Shown piece by piece: positions 1-7,671 of a DNA stretch of 11,622 bases. Origin of the DNA: Pseudomonadota bacterium (GTDB lineage: Bacteria > Desulfobacterota > Syntrophia > Syntrophales > JADFWA01); the NCBI GenBank assembly GCA_030612385.1, contig JAUWNZ010000019.1, forward strand, positions 1 to 11,622. Direction: 5' to 3'. A model generated the notes under the pieces. The model was not told where the DNA came from, did not search any database, and saw only the letters and a list, made by a program, of their open reading frames with translations. Position numbers and translations under genes: made by a program. Each line of letters begins with the position of its first letter. Positions within the stretch are counted from its first letter, which is position 1.

Positions 1-708
1 AAGACATATGCGGGCGATGATGGGGAAGTACAATCCGAGTTGAAATACCTGAAGTTTATTCGCGATATTCGTGATGATCAGCCCGCGCTTTTTGAAGAAA
101 TTAAAAACCTCCCAAAGAAAGCGCGATCAGCCAGACAATGCGATATGGAGAACGATCAGTTGATTACCTTCTTCCGCAAGGGAAAATTGAAAAAGTTCTT
201 TATGTCGAGCGGCGATGGTTCTCGGGAATGCACCTTCTTTGAAGCCGCGGATATCCTGGAATGCGAAGAAGATACCAAAAGGGAGAAGATACCAAGACAG
301 TTCTATCAGATGCTGGAAGACAACAAGGAACAGTTCCGCTTTGTCACTTCAGGCGAAGACTTTGAACCGAAAGGATCAGGCGGACGTGGCGGGCTTTCCA
401 ATGAACGCTATGTCATCACACGTTTGAAGATAAAGGATTTTCGAAAATACCAGGGCTTCACCGATGACGATGAGGAATACATCAGGCTGGTTTTAAGGGG
501 ATATGAATACGGCGTGATCCCGAAGAACACCACCAAGGGCATCAAGAAAAAGATCGAAAAAGAGAGTAATCCTCTAAAGGTTCTGGCAATACTGAAGAAA
601 ACCATTCCTTATAATATCCTGGATGCGGAAAGACCGGGGCAACAGGTTCTTTCAGCTAAAAGAGAGGTTATTTTATCCGAATTCCTGACAAGTGGAAATA
701 GAAAGTAA
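1..708 (+). CDS. C-terminal part of a large helicase (SNF2-like), 5' end outside window
   Basis: The reading frame is open from base 1, and the first possible internal starts (such as TTG at 40) lack a ribosome site. I therefore read this as the last ~235 residues of a longer protein. It contains KYLKFIRDIRDDQPALFEEI, then KKARSAR and later KREKIPRQFYQMLEDNKEQF. To my memory these lie in the C-terminal extension of SNF2-family helicases encoded beside Eco57I-type methylases. No Walker or DEAD motifs are present because they would lie upstream. The gene stops 2 nt before the methyltransferase start, so the two are surely co-transcribed. The likely role is ATP-driven DNA translocation in a restriction or anti-phage complex; relatives occur in systems such as DISARM class 1, but that assignment is not proven here. 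The helicase family is inferred from the tail and context only. Confidence 0.6.
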   Translation, partial: KTYAGDDGEVQSELKYLKFIRDIRDDQPALFEEIKNLPKKARSARQCDMENDQLITFFRKGKLKKFFMSSGDGSRECTFFEAADILECEEDTKREKIPRQFYQMLEDNKEQFRFVTSGEDFEPKGSGGRGGLSNERYVITRLKIKDFRKYQGFTDDDEEYIRLVLRGYEYGVIPKNTTKGIKKKIEKESNPLKVLAILKKTIPYNILDAERPGQQVLSAKREVILSEFLTSGNRK

Positions 709-710
709 TC

Positions 711-3700
711 ATGGACAAACAGGCAGCAGAAAATCTAATCAGCGATACCTTCAACCGCCCTTTCAATGAAAGCAGTTTCTCGAATTTTATACGAAACCTT
801 CTCAACGATATCGATGAATCAAAGGCCTTTCCGTATTTGAGGGGCAGATACATCAAGGATTCCTTCAAAGGCCACATCAAAAAATATAGACGTCTTGGCA
901 CCTATACTGATCCTGATGGAGGTAAACTTGACGTGCTCATCGTGCACCTGGAACATGAAACCGCGCTGGAACGCGCCCGCACAATGCAGCGAAATTTCAT
1001 TGCATGGTATTTGAAAAATAGAGGTGAAAAAGATGCGGCCATAGTGGCATATCATTCTGACGACATGGACGACTGGCGTTTTTCCTATGTGCGAATGGAA
1101 TACAAAGAGGAGGTCACTGACTCCAGGAAAGTCAAAGTAAAAGAAGAACTCACCCCGGCAAAGAGATATTCATTCCTTGTCGGCAAGAACGAGCCGAATC
1201 ACACCGCACAGCAGCAGTTGCTGCCCCTTCTGAAAAATGATTCAAGAAATCCCACCCTCTCAGAACTGGAAGATGCCTTCAGTGTTGAAGCAGTAACCAA
1301 ACAATTCTATCTGGACTATAAAGGATTATTCGAGAAACTAACCGAAGAGCTTGATCACATTCTAAAAAAAGACAGCAAGATAAAACAGGAATTTGAAACC
1401 AAATCCATCGACACCGCCAATTTTGCCAAGAAGCTGCTGGGCCAGATAGTTTTCCTCTATTTCCTGCAAAAGAAAGGGTGGCTGGGCGTACCCAAAGATG
1501 AAAGATGGGGACAGGGTGATAAGAGATTTCTCAGAACATTGCTAAAAAGATGTGTCACGGAGAACAAAAACTTCTTCAACGATTATCTGGAATATCTGTT
1601 TTACGAGGCATTGGCCACCACCGAAGGACTAGCAACAATTGATCTGAGCTATTACCCGAAATTTGACTGCAAAATCCCCTTCCTGAATGGTGGATTATTC
1701 GAAGCGACATACGATTGGAAAAACACAAACATTCTTTTGCCTGATGAATTGTTTTCAAACAAGGAAAAGACAAAAGCCGGAGATACCTGTCTGCCGTTCC
1801 GGGACAGGCAGGCAGGCACCGGTATCCTGGATATCTTCGACCGCTATAACTTTACCGTTAAGGAAGACGAACCCCTGGAAAAAGAGGTTGCCGTCGACCC
1901 GGAAATGCTGGGAAAAGTATTTGAAAACCTGCTTCCCGAAAACCTGCGCAAGGGTCAGGGCGCCTATTACACGCCTCGTGAAATCGTCCACTATATGTGT
2001 CAGGAAAGCCTTATCAATTATCTGGATACCGCAGTCAATACCGGAGAAATTTCACTGTCACAGGAGAAGCTCACACAGCAAAAATTATTTGGAGATCCCG
2101 AACCGGAGCAACTGAGTCTGAAAGGCACAGGGTATAAAACTGTTGTTCCCCGTAAAGATATAGAAGACTTTATTCACAAAGGCGAATTTGCCATCGAGCA
2201 TGATGCGGCTAAGGAAAATGGAACAACGTCATACAAATACCAGGTACCGGAATCCATTCGCAAAAACGCCTGGCTTCTGGACGAAAAACTGAAAACCATC
2301 AAAATATGCGACCCCGCAATCGGCTCCGGTGCCTTTCCTGTCGGGATGATGCACGAAATTGTAAAGGCCCGGAATGTGCTTGCAACCTATTTGTCATTGC
2401 GAGAAGCGGAAGCAACGACACAATCTCATTCCACCTCTGTCATTCTGAGCGATAGCGAAGAATCTCAATCCCGAAGCGCCTATAACTTCAAACGTCACTG
2501 CATCCAGGAATCTCTTTATGGTGTGGATATCGACCCCGGAGCTATTGAAATTGCCAAGCTCCGCCTCTGGCTTTCACTTGTGGTCGATGAGGAAAATTAC
2601 CTCAATATCAAACCCCTGCCGAATCTGGATTACAAAATCATGCAGGGTAACAGCCTGATTGAGGACTTTCACGGAATTTCATTAAATTTAGAGAAGAACG
2701 ACGAATTGCTCTTTAGTGAAAACGAAGAGTTAGATCTGCTAATTGAGGGTCTGTACAGAAAACAAAGTGAATTTTTTAATGCGATACGTCACAGTGATAA
2801 AAACCGCCTGAGAGAGGAAGTAGAAGATGCCATCATTAAAGTTTTTCATTACGAACTCAAAAGGCGACAAGAACAGTACTTCAAGGAATTAGATAGAATT
2901 AATAAAATGGCGAATAGTTTTCCCAGAGAGGAAGACAGCAAGAAATGTTATGATGCCGAGAAAGCCAAACTGGACAAAAAATACAAGTTTGACTTTGAGG
3001 CCGTGGAGAATGAATTGCGTGAAATGACTCACGGCAATAAGATACGCAATTTCTTCCCCTGGAAACTCTATTTTGCCGATCTATTCAGGAAGAACAACGG
3101 ATTTGATGTGGTGATTGCGAATCCGCCGTATGTCAGAATACAAAAAATTGAAAAGTCGTTAAAGCAAGCATTTTCCCAAGACTATCAATCAGCCACAAAA
3201 AACTATGATATTTATGTGCTCTTTGATGAGAAAGGGGTGGACTTATTACGCCCTGGAGGATTTTTTGCGTATATCCAACCGAATAAATTCTTTAATTCGG
3301 ATTATGGTGTTGGGTTAAGGAACTTCCTTACTTCCAATAACTACCTGTACAAATTAGTCAATTTCGGAAATTCCCAGGTCTTTGACACGGCGACAACATA
3401 TACAACTCTTTTATTTTGCAAGAAATCACCCAATATGTCTTTTGACTACGTTGCTTTTTCACAGCAAAACGCTTCGGAAGAATTCTTGAACTATGTGTCT
3501 CAAGTGCCCTCAATAAATACCATCCAAAAACAATTTTCAAAAAAACATATTACTTCGGATAACTGGGTTTTTGGAGATGATGATACGTTATCCATTTTCA
3601 AAAAAATAGAATCAGCAGGTGACCCCTTATCCGCATTTACCCAAAAGACTTTCCAGGGGATTGTAACAGGTGCTGATCCGGTTTATTGTCTTGAAGAAAT

Positions 3701-4460
3701 TGATGGCAGACTCTGGTCTCTACATTTAGAGGATTTTGTCGATATACCCTTCGCTGATGCAAAACCGTTGTTAAAGGGTAAAGAAATCCGCCGTTATTGT
3801 ACCGAACCCAACAAATACTGGTTGATTTTCCCTTATTCTCTTGATGGGCACCGTCCCAAACTCTTTTCAGATAAAGAGTACAAATCGAAGCATCCTGAAA
3901 TCTGGGATTATCTGAAAAGGTGTGAAAATAAGCTTCGATCAAGAGAAAGTAGCAAGATGGATCATGGTCAGTGGTATGCCTTTGGGAGAAATCAAAATTT
4001 AGATCAATTTGAGCAGCCAAAACTGATACTGCAGGTTCTGGCCAAAAAAGCCTCAATCACCCTTGACGAGAGCAATAACTATTATTTTGTAGGTGGTGGG
4101 AATGCCGGTGGGTATGGCATTACTTTAAAAGACGGATCCTATCTCAGTTATAAATATCTGCTCGGGTTACTGAATAGCACCTTATTGGATTTCTATCTTC
4201 AAAAACACAGCAGCATGTTTCAAAATGGATACTATTCTTACGCAAAACGCTTTATTGAAAAAGTTCCAATTGTTGAAGTTTCTAAAGCCGAACAAGAACC
4301 AATAATCTCTCTTGTCGATCAAATCCTCTCCCTGAAAAAATCCGACCCACAAGCCGCCACCAGCACATTAGAAACCGAAATTGACCGGATGGTATATGAA
4401 CTTTACGACCTGACAGCCGAAGAAATTGACATTGTGGAGAGAAGCGCACGAAGGAGATAA
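711..4460 (+). CDS. Eco57I/TaqI-type N6-adenine DNA methyltransferase (RM or BREX/DISARM-like)
   Basis: This 1249-residue cytoplasmic protein should transfer a methyl group from SAM to adenine N6 in a DNA target. Visible parts, in order: an N-terminal domain with GGKLDVLIVHL and ERARTMQRNFIAWYL (residues ~70-101), possibly nuclease-like; GAYYTPREIVHYM (~417-429); SAM motif I DPAIGSGAF (534-542); LYGVDIDPGAIEIAKLRLWL, the motif II region; catalytic NPPY (804-807); and a C-terminal TaqI-like specificity region with GKEIRRY (~1022) and LLGLLNS (1150-1156). The ATG lies 2 nt after the helicase stop, so it is the second gene of that operon. The length fits combined type IIG or PglX/DrmM-like enzymes. 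Two palindromic repeats are inserted in frame (1786-1816 and 2392-2466), the second between motif I and motif II. The frame is otherwise intact. Whether the enzyme also cuts DNA cannot be told. Confidence 0.88.
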   Translation: MDKQAAENLISDTFNRPFNESSFSNFIRNLLNDIDESKAFPYLRGRYIKDSFKGHIKKYRRLGTYTDPDGGKLDVLIVHLEHETALERARTMQRNFIAWYLKNRGEKDAAIVAYHSDDMDDWRFSYVRMEYKEEVTDSRKVKVKEELTPAKRYSFLVGKNEPNHTAQQQLLPLLKNDSRNPTLSELEDAFSVEAVTKQFYLDYKGLFEKLTEELDHILKKDSKIKQEFETKSIDTANFAKKLLGQIVFLYFLQKKGWLGVPKDERWGQGDKRFLRTLLKRCVTENKNFFNDYLEYLFYEALATTEGLATIDLSYYPKFDCKIPFLNGGLFEATYDWKNTNILLPDELFSNKEKTKAGDTCLPFRDRQAGTGILDIFDRYNFTVKEDEPLEKEVAVDPEMLGKVFENLLPENLRKGQGAYYTPREIVHYMCQESLINYLDTAVNTGEISLSQEKLTQQKLFGDPEPEQLSLKGTGYKTVVPRKDIEDFIHKGEFAIEHDAAKENGTTSYKYQVPESIRKNAWLLDEKLKTIKICDPAIGSGAFPVGMMHEIVKARNVLATYLSLREAEATTQSHSTSVILSDSEESQSRSAYNFKRHCIQESLYGVDIDPGAIEIAKLRLWLSLVVDEENYLNIKPLPNLDYKIMQGNSLIEDFHGISLNLEKNDELLFSENEELDLLIEGLYRKQSEFFNAIRHSDKNRLREEVEDAIIKVFHYELKRRQEQYFKELDRINKMANSFPREEDSKKCYDAEKAKLDKKYKFDFEAVENELREMTHGNKIRNFFPWKLYFADLFRKNNGFDVVIANPPYVRIQKIEKSLKQAFSQDYQSATKNYDIYVLFDEKGVDLLRPGGFFAYIQPNKFFNSDYGVGLRNFLTSNNYLYKLVNFGNSQVFDTATTYTTLLFCKKSPNMSFDYVAFSQQNASEEFLNYVSQVPSINTIQKQFSKKHITSDNWVFGDDDTLSIFKKIESAGDPLSAFTQKTFQGIVTGADPVYCLEEIDGRLWSLHLEDFVDIPFADAKPLLKGKEIRRYCTEPNKYWLIFPYSLDGHRPKLFSDKEYKSKHPEIWDYLKRCENKLRSRESSKMDHGQWYAFGRNQNLDQFEQPKLILQVLAKKASITLDESNNYYFVGGGNAGGYGITLKDGSYLSYKYLLGLLNSTLLDFYLQKHSSMFQNGYYSYAKRFIEKVPIVEVSKAEQEPIISLVDQILSLKKSDPQAATSTLETEIDRMVYELYDLTAEEIDIVERSARRR
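1786..1816. repeat. In-frame palindromic repeat inside the methyltransferase gene
   Basis: CCTGTCTGCC (1786-1795) pairs with GGCAGGCAGG (1807-1816) as a 10-bp stem with one G-T pair and an 11-nt loop. It encodes roughly TCLPFRDRQAG, a Cys/Arg-rich stretch unlike its surroundings. It sits just before the conserved-looking GTGILDIFDRYNF. CCTGCCTGCC-type palindromes are common intergenic repeats, which suggests that a mobile palindrome landed here and kept the frame. Confidence 0.55.
2392..2466 (+). repeat. In-frame REP-like repeat pair inside the methyltransferase gene
   Basis: Two related units lie here in direct orientation: TGTCATTGCGAG..CAATCTCA (2392-2428) and TGTCATTCTGAGCG..GAAGAATCTCA (2439-2466). 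These are widely dispersed intergenic repeats in many bacterial genomes, and the second one gives the telltale peptide VILSDSEES. They add about 25-30 residues between motif I and the VDIDPG segment without breaking the frame. The inserted peptide is polar and Ser/Glu-rich, so it may form a surface loop. Confidence 0.75.
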
Positions 4461-4462
4461 TC

Positions 4463-4481
4463 GGGGGACAGGTTGCGTTTA
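4463..4481 (+). repeat. GGGGGACAGGTTGCG motif, resembles a REP-transposase element end
   Basis: Directly after the methyltransferase stop is GGGGGACAGGTTGCGTTTA. GGGGACAGG-type ends are often seen beside REP-associated tyrosine transposase elements (RAYT/IS200-like). No transposase is present here, so this would be a lone scar. The call rests on pattern memory alone. It lies in the 100-nt gap before the abortive-infection gene, which otherwise holds only AT-rich sequence that may include its promoter. Confidence 0.35.
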
Positions 4482-4560
4482 TGATCGACTGGAATGAATT
4501 ATTGGAATATATAGAATACGTAATGTTGCTTAATATATGTTGTGCATCAATAAAAATATC

Positions 4561-5055
4561 ATGTCAGATTTAAAATCTATTGAAAAAATGAAGATTGAAA
4601 AACTCTTTGATATGGGGAGCGGATACGTCCTTGATTTTTCAAATAGAACATTCCAAGAGTTTATCATAGATAATACCGGCATCGATATTTATGATGATAA
4701 ATACGACTATGCAAGTGGATCAAAGGCCAATCGGCTAAGAGCTTTCTGGAAAAAAGAGCCAAATTATCTTGTAGGCAGGCTCCTATCAGATTTATTGGAA
4801 TATTGGAGAACAAACAAACTAACAAATTTCATTGAAATATCTCAAGCAGAACAAGCTCTTTTTGATGAATGCCATAAAATTGCTGAAAGGCTCAAACAAG
4901 ATATCGCTGTTGAACACATTAATGCCATTCAGTCAAACTCAAACGATAAAGATTTCTCATTGTTGGCCAGATCAATTAGAGAAAGTATTCAAAAGAACGA
5001 ACCAGAGGCGGCATTAGATAGACTACACACGTTTGTGGTTAAGTATGTCAGGTGA
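4561..5055 (+). CDS. Abortive infection-type protein, C-terminally truncated (AbiJ N-terminal domain 3-like)
   Basis: This 164-residue protein starts MSDLKSIEKMKIEKLF. The segment GSGYVLDFSNRTFQEFI..TGIDIYD..GSKANRLRAFWKKEPN matches, from memory, the N-terminal DNA-binding-like domain of abortive-infection proteins. It continues with KDFSLLARSIRESIQ and EPEAALDRLHTFVVKYVR and then stops. Family members usually continue past this point for ~100 residues with an Abi C-terminal domain, which is missing here. The protein is therefore probably a truncated remnant, or a minimal form. An upstream in-frame ATG at 4537 is possible; I prefer 4561 because the conserved-looking part begins there. Neither start has a clear ribosome site. 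Full proteins of this type are thought to limit phage spread by harming the infected cell; activity here is doubtful. Confidence 0.68.
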   Translation: MSDLKSIEKMKIEKLFDMGSGYVLDFSNRTFQEFIIDNTGIDIYDDKYDYASGSKANRLRAFWKKEPNYLVGRLLSDLLEYWRTNKLTNFIEISQAEQALFDECHKIAERLKQDIAVEHINAIQSNSNDKDFSLLARSIRESIQKNEPEAALDRLHTFVVKYVR

Positions 5056-5077
5056 GGTCACCCATCCAAGGTGACCT
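5055..5077 (+). terminator. Hairpin at the end of the abortive-infection gene
   Basis: AGGTCACC (5055-5062) and GGTGACCT (5070-5077) form a perfect 8-bp stem with a 7-nt loop, starting at the last base of the stop codon. A T-rich run follows (TTGTTGTTGTC and, further on, TTTTTT), but no tight U-tract. It may act as a terminator, or mark the recombination joint that removed the rest of the gene. Confidence 0.5.
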
Positions 5078-5179
5078 TGTTGTTGTCTTCCTCTCATTTT
5101 TTGCATTGATTGACATAAGTTTATATGATATTCGTAAAAAGTGATTGTGAATTTTGAAATATGAGTCGGGGTAATTTCT

Positions 5180-5893
5180 ATGAAAATAGAATTTGATAAA
5201 TTAATAGTTGAACGAATTATATTGGAGGTGTGTTTTTCACGTGGATTTCTTTACTGGGATAATTGTGGAAAAATATGGAAAAATATCTGCGAAAAATGGG
5301 TTGATTTGGAAACGGTGGAAGTAAATCCAGATAAAGCCGTTTTTAAAATACAAGAGCAAGGTCTGCAGTTAAAATTTAGCCAAAAAGATATACATTTGAG
5401 TCAGGTTTATCCTCCTGCTTCCTTAAAACTGTTTAAAGAAGTAGCAAGAGAAGCAGTACCATTAATTGCCAACTTGCTTGAGGTTAAATCCTTCTCCAGA
5501 GTCGGCAATCGCTTTTTTTATCTATATCCAACTGCTAATTTAAAGGAAGCTGAAGGTATAGTTAAAAATACCGGGTTGCTGAATGTTTCAAGTGACAAGA
5601 TAAAATTATTTGGTGATGATCTAAACGAGCCCCAAATTCGATTTAAAATCCAGAATGAAGATGTAGGATATACATTTAACATATCAGCAATGTCCAGAAA
5701 GTTAAATGTGGAATTGCCTAAGCCATTGAAGATAGATAGCTCAAAATTTATTACGGATGCTGTTTTAATTGATGTTGATTATTTCACCAGAAAAACTGTG
5801 GATTTATCTTTAACCGACTTTGCGGATATTATTAATACTGTTCAAAAAAATTTAAAATACAACTTAACAAAACTGTTATCATGGGAGTTATAG
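5180..5893 (+). CDS. TIGR04255-like protein, first gene of a three-gene operon
   Basis: This 237-residue protein has no signal peptide or membrane segment. Its layout recalls the sporadically distributed TIGR04255 family: an opening LIVERIILEVCFSRG, a central FSRVGNRFFYLYP (family pattern RIGLRY), a late DAVLIDVDYF, and a C-terminal helix DFADIINTVQKNLKYNLTKLL. The biochemical role of that family is unknown to me; its patchy spread and neighbours suggest defence or toxin-antitoxin work. The next gene starts 5 nt after this stop, so the two are co-transcribed. Upstream at 5110-5115 is TTGACA, but no convincing -10 box stands at the usual distance. Base composition is AT-rich compared with the TPR gene further on. 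The family call is moderate to weak. Confidence 0.5.
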   Translation: MKIEFDKLIVERIILEVCFSRGFLYWDNCGKIWKNICEKWVDLETVEVNPDKAVFKIQEQGLQLKFSQKDIHLSQVYPPASLKLFKEVAREAVPLIANLLEVKSFSRVGNRFFYLYPTANLKEAEGIVKNTGLLNVSSDKIKLFGDDLNEPQIRFKIQNEDVGYTFNISAMSRKLNVELPKPLKIDSSKFITDAVLIDVDYFTRKTVDLSLTDFADIINTVQKNLKYNLTKLLSWEL

Positions 5894-5898
5894 TTACT

Positions 5899-6486
5899 AT
5901 GGCACAATTAGACACAATAGCCCCTTTGGGAGCAATGGAGGAATTCAGGAAGGGTGGAAGAGTAGAAACCGAGGGAAACGGGTCAGGTAAAGATGTGATA
6001 TTTTCTTGGCAAAATTTAGACCAACTTATCGGAGAACCTGAAGAAATTGGGGTACCTCAAAAAATATCCCTTGAAGCATTATACAGGGTGCCGATTAGGG
6101 AAGACATTGAAACTCCAAGGATATTGAGAGTTAGAGAAATAGTCCAGGAAGCTATGGATTATTTGTCCAATGCTTTAAATATTGATGAAGAAATTGAAAG
6201 AGAAAGTGTGATGAATCTCTTTGCTGAAAGTATTTTTAAATTGAGTTTTTTTATAAAGGTAAACAAAAATCTCAAAGATGCCATCTGCCTTATCCAGACC
6301 GCTGTTGAGAAACAGATTAAAAACGTTTACGAGAGGGATAAAATATTATCTCTTGCAAAGGCATTAGCATTGATGAAAAATAATGTGTTAATGGACGAAG
6401 AGACATTAGATAAGTGCTTTGATATTCTTGAAGATGCCGGTTTTGATCTTAATGCACCTCTTGCAGGAGTTAAATTGGCTCCATGA
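5899..6486 (+). CDS. Hypothetical protein, middle gene of the PIN operon
   Basis: I do not recognise this 195-residue protein. I chose ATG 5899 because GGGAG lies at 5883-5887, 11 nt upstream; the ATG at 5881 would overlap the previous gene but has no ribosome site. The N-terminal ~55 residues (GAMEEFRKGGRVETEGNGSG, then VIFSWQNLDQLIG) look disordered or peptide-like, and they may hold the binding segment for a partner. The rest (from ~EDIETPRILRVREIVQEAMD) is predicted mostly helical and acidic. The stop overlaps the start of the PIN-like gene as ATGA, so translation is probably coupled. By position and size it could be the antitoxin or an adaptor of the module, but no known antitoxin fold is evident. 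Confidence 0.65.
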   Translation: MAQLDTIAPLGAMEEFRKGGRVETEGNGSGKDVIFSWQNLDQLIGEPEEIGVPQKISLEALYRVPIREDIETPRILRVREIVQEAMDYLSNALNIDEEIERESVMNLFAESIFKLSFFIKVNKNLKDAICLIQTAVEKQIKNVYERDKILSLAKALALMKNNVLMDEETLDKCFDILEDAGFDLNAPLAGVKLAP

Positions 6487-7331
6487 ATGAATCCCGAAAA
6501 GTATTTTTAGAAACAACAATAATGATTGATCGACTATGCAAGGATAACGAAACCAGAAGTAAAATAGAGAAAATATTATCCAATTACGATAAAACCTACA
6601 CATCAAATTATGCAAGAATGGAATTTAAGAAAGGAGCATTGCAACATTTTATTTACCTTCATGGAAAGGTTGCTCAATGTAAGAATCTTACCGAAGTATT
6701 TGAAGCCATAAGCAAACTTTCAAGTAGCTATCATCGAAATAAATTATCAACCATTTTAGAAACTGTAACGAATTATTATAGTAGCATTTGTCAAGAAAGA
6801 CTCTCAAAAATAATTAATGATCATGACGATATCACCTTCGAAGAATACGTCAAAGAAATGCTGGAGAGCTATCTTAGCAATCTAATCCGTAATTCCTGGA
6901 GGAGATTTGATAAGGTTGTTGATGAGATACTCAATCCGATGAAATGCTTTGTTGATATTGGGGCACCTCGAAAGATGGGAAGGGTTTATGACAATACCCC
7001 TCGAATCTGTGATAAATCAAAATACAAGTGCGAAATTCGAAGATTCTTTAATAACAACTCTGAAAGTTTTTCTAAGATATTAAAAAGTCTTCAAGATTTA
7101 ACCAACTCTGACCCTGAAACAACTAAACGAATTGGAAGTTTAAAAGAGATTTTGAGATTACGAAAAAAAGATATTATGCCAAAGGATTGTTGGAACTGTA
7201 GCGACGCCATTATGGCTGTGGAAGCTCCACATGATTCAGATATTTTTAACAACAACCAAAAACACTATATTCCCATATGCGATGCACTTAGCAAACAAAG
7301 TGTAGGTTACGATTCTTTATTGCAAACTTAA
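6483..7331 (+). CDS. Divergent PIN-like ribonuclease protein
   Basis: This 282-residue protein is longer than a typical single PIN toxin (~130-150). Its ends carry the PIN pattern. The first strand is VFLETTIMID (residues 7-16), with E10 where PIN domains have Asp. TSNYARMEF follows with E47, and near the C-terminus are CSDAIMAVEAP (D241) and DSDIFNNNQKHYIPICDAL (D251, D253). About 180 residues of helical, charged sequence (residues ~55-235) lie between the halves, so the nuclease core would have a large insertion. PIN proteins cut single-stranded RNA using Mg2+ held by these acids. The ATG overlaps the previous stop (ATGA). This makes the three genes one coupled unit, with this as the likely effector. 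Activity is uncertain because of the Asp-to-Glu change. Confidence 0.6.
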   Translation: MNESRKVFLETTIMIDRLCKDNETRSKIEKILSNYDKTYTSNYARMEFKKGALQHFIYLHGKVAQCKNLTEVFEAISKLSSSYHRNKLSTILETVTNYYSSICQERLSKIINDHDDITFEEYVKEMLESYLSNLIRNSWRRFDKVVDEILNPMKCFVDIGAPRKMGRVYDNTPRICDKSKYKCEIRRFFNNNSESFSKILKSLQDLTNSDPETTKRIGSLKEILRLRKKDIMPKDCWNCSDAIMAVEAPHDSDIFNNNQKHYIPICDALSKQSVGYDSLLQT

Positions 7332-7523
7332 CCTTTCCAGCCCCTTTATTTCCCCAATTACTTATCATCTCTGTCTTTCCCCGTATCTACACTATAAAAC
7401 AATCGAAAGCATAGGGGGGTTCCGTAGGGTCAAAAAGAATCGTGCCTACACTCTTGACAAAAGGTTTCTTTCTGTAAAACAAGGGAGCAGTAAAAAAGGT
7501 AACAGCATAAAAGGGGTAATCCC
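7332..7523. other. Gene-free stretch after the PIN operon
   Basis: These 192 bases hold no open frame I trust and no clear terminator. There is a TTGACA at 7454-7459, but only weak -10-like bases (TGTAAAAC) follow at a short distance, so a promoter for the remnant downstream is not convincing. GTCAA and TTGAC near 7429-7458 form a weak inverted repeat. Confidence 0.4.
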
Positions 7524-7671
7524 ATGTTGACATATCTATCAAGCAGTATCTGGGCATCACCGGCGCAGACGCTGGTCAATACTGTAAATGTAGTGGGGGC
7601 GATGGGGAAGGGGATTGCCCCCGGAATATGCCAATAACTATGACATTAAGTATCGAATGGGTGTAAAATAA
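7524..7671 (+). pseudogene. Remnant of a DarG-like macrodomain antitoxin
   Basis: From ATG 7524 the frame reads MLTYLSSSIWASPAQTLVNT followed by VNVVGAMGKGIA, then ends at 7637. This is the start of a macrodomain as in DarG, the antitoxin that removes ADP-ribose from DNA after DarT acts. The VNTVN..G.MGKGIA loop, which binds ADP-ribose, is clear. The +1 frame at 7621-7671 reads PEYANNYDIKYRMGVK, which resembles the next helix (PEMY..Y) of the same domain. A small deletion plus a frameshift therefore seem to have killed the gene. A normal DarG would run for well over 150 residues. No darT toxin is visible upstream, where the PIN-like gene lies instead. Confidence 0.72.

Noticed and set aside
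1687..2115. 142-residue open frame in another frame within the methyltransferase
   Set aside because: It overlaps conserved methyltransferase motifs, shows no domain and is Arg/Ser-rich like a frame shadow.
3637..4056. 139-residue open frame antisense to the methyltransferase
   Set aside because: It is an antisense shadow within a long gene that has clear motifs on the other strand.
5110..5137. Promoter upstream of the three-gene operon
   Set aside because: TTGACA is present at 5110-5115, but TATGAT follows after only 8 nt and the 17-nt position reads CGTAAA, so no convincing pair exists.
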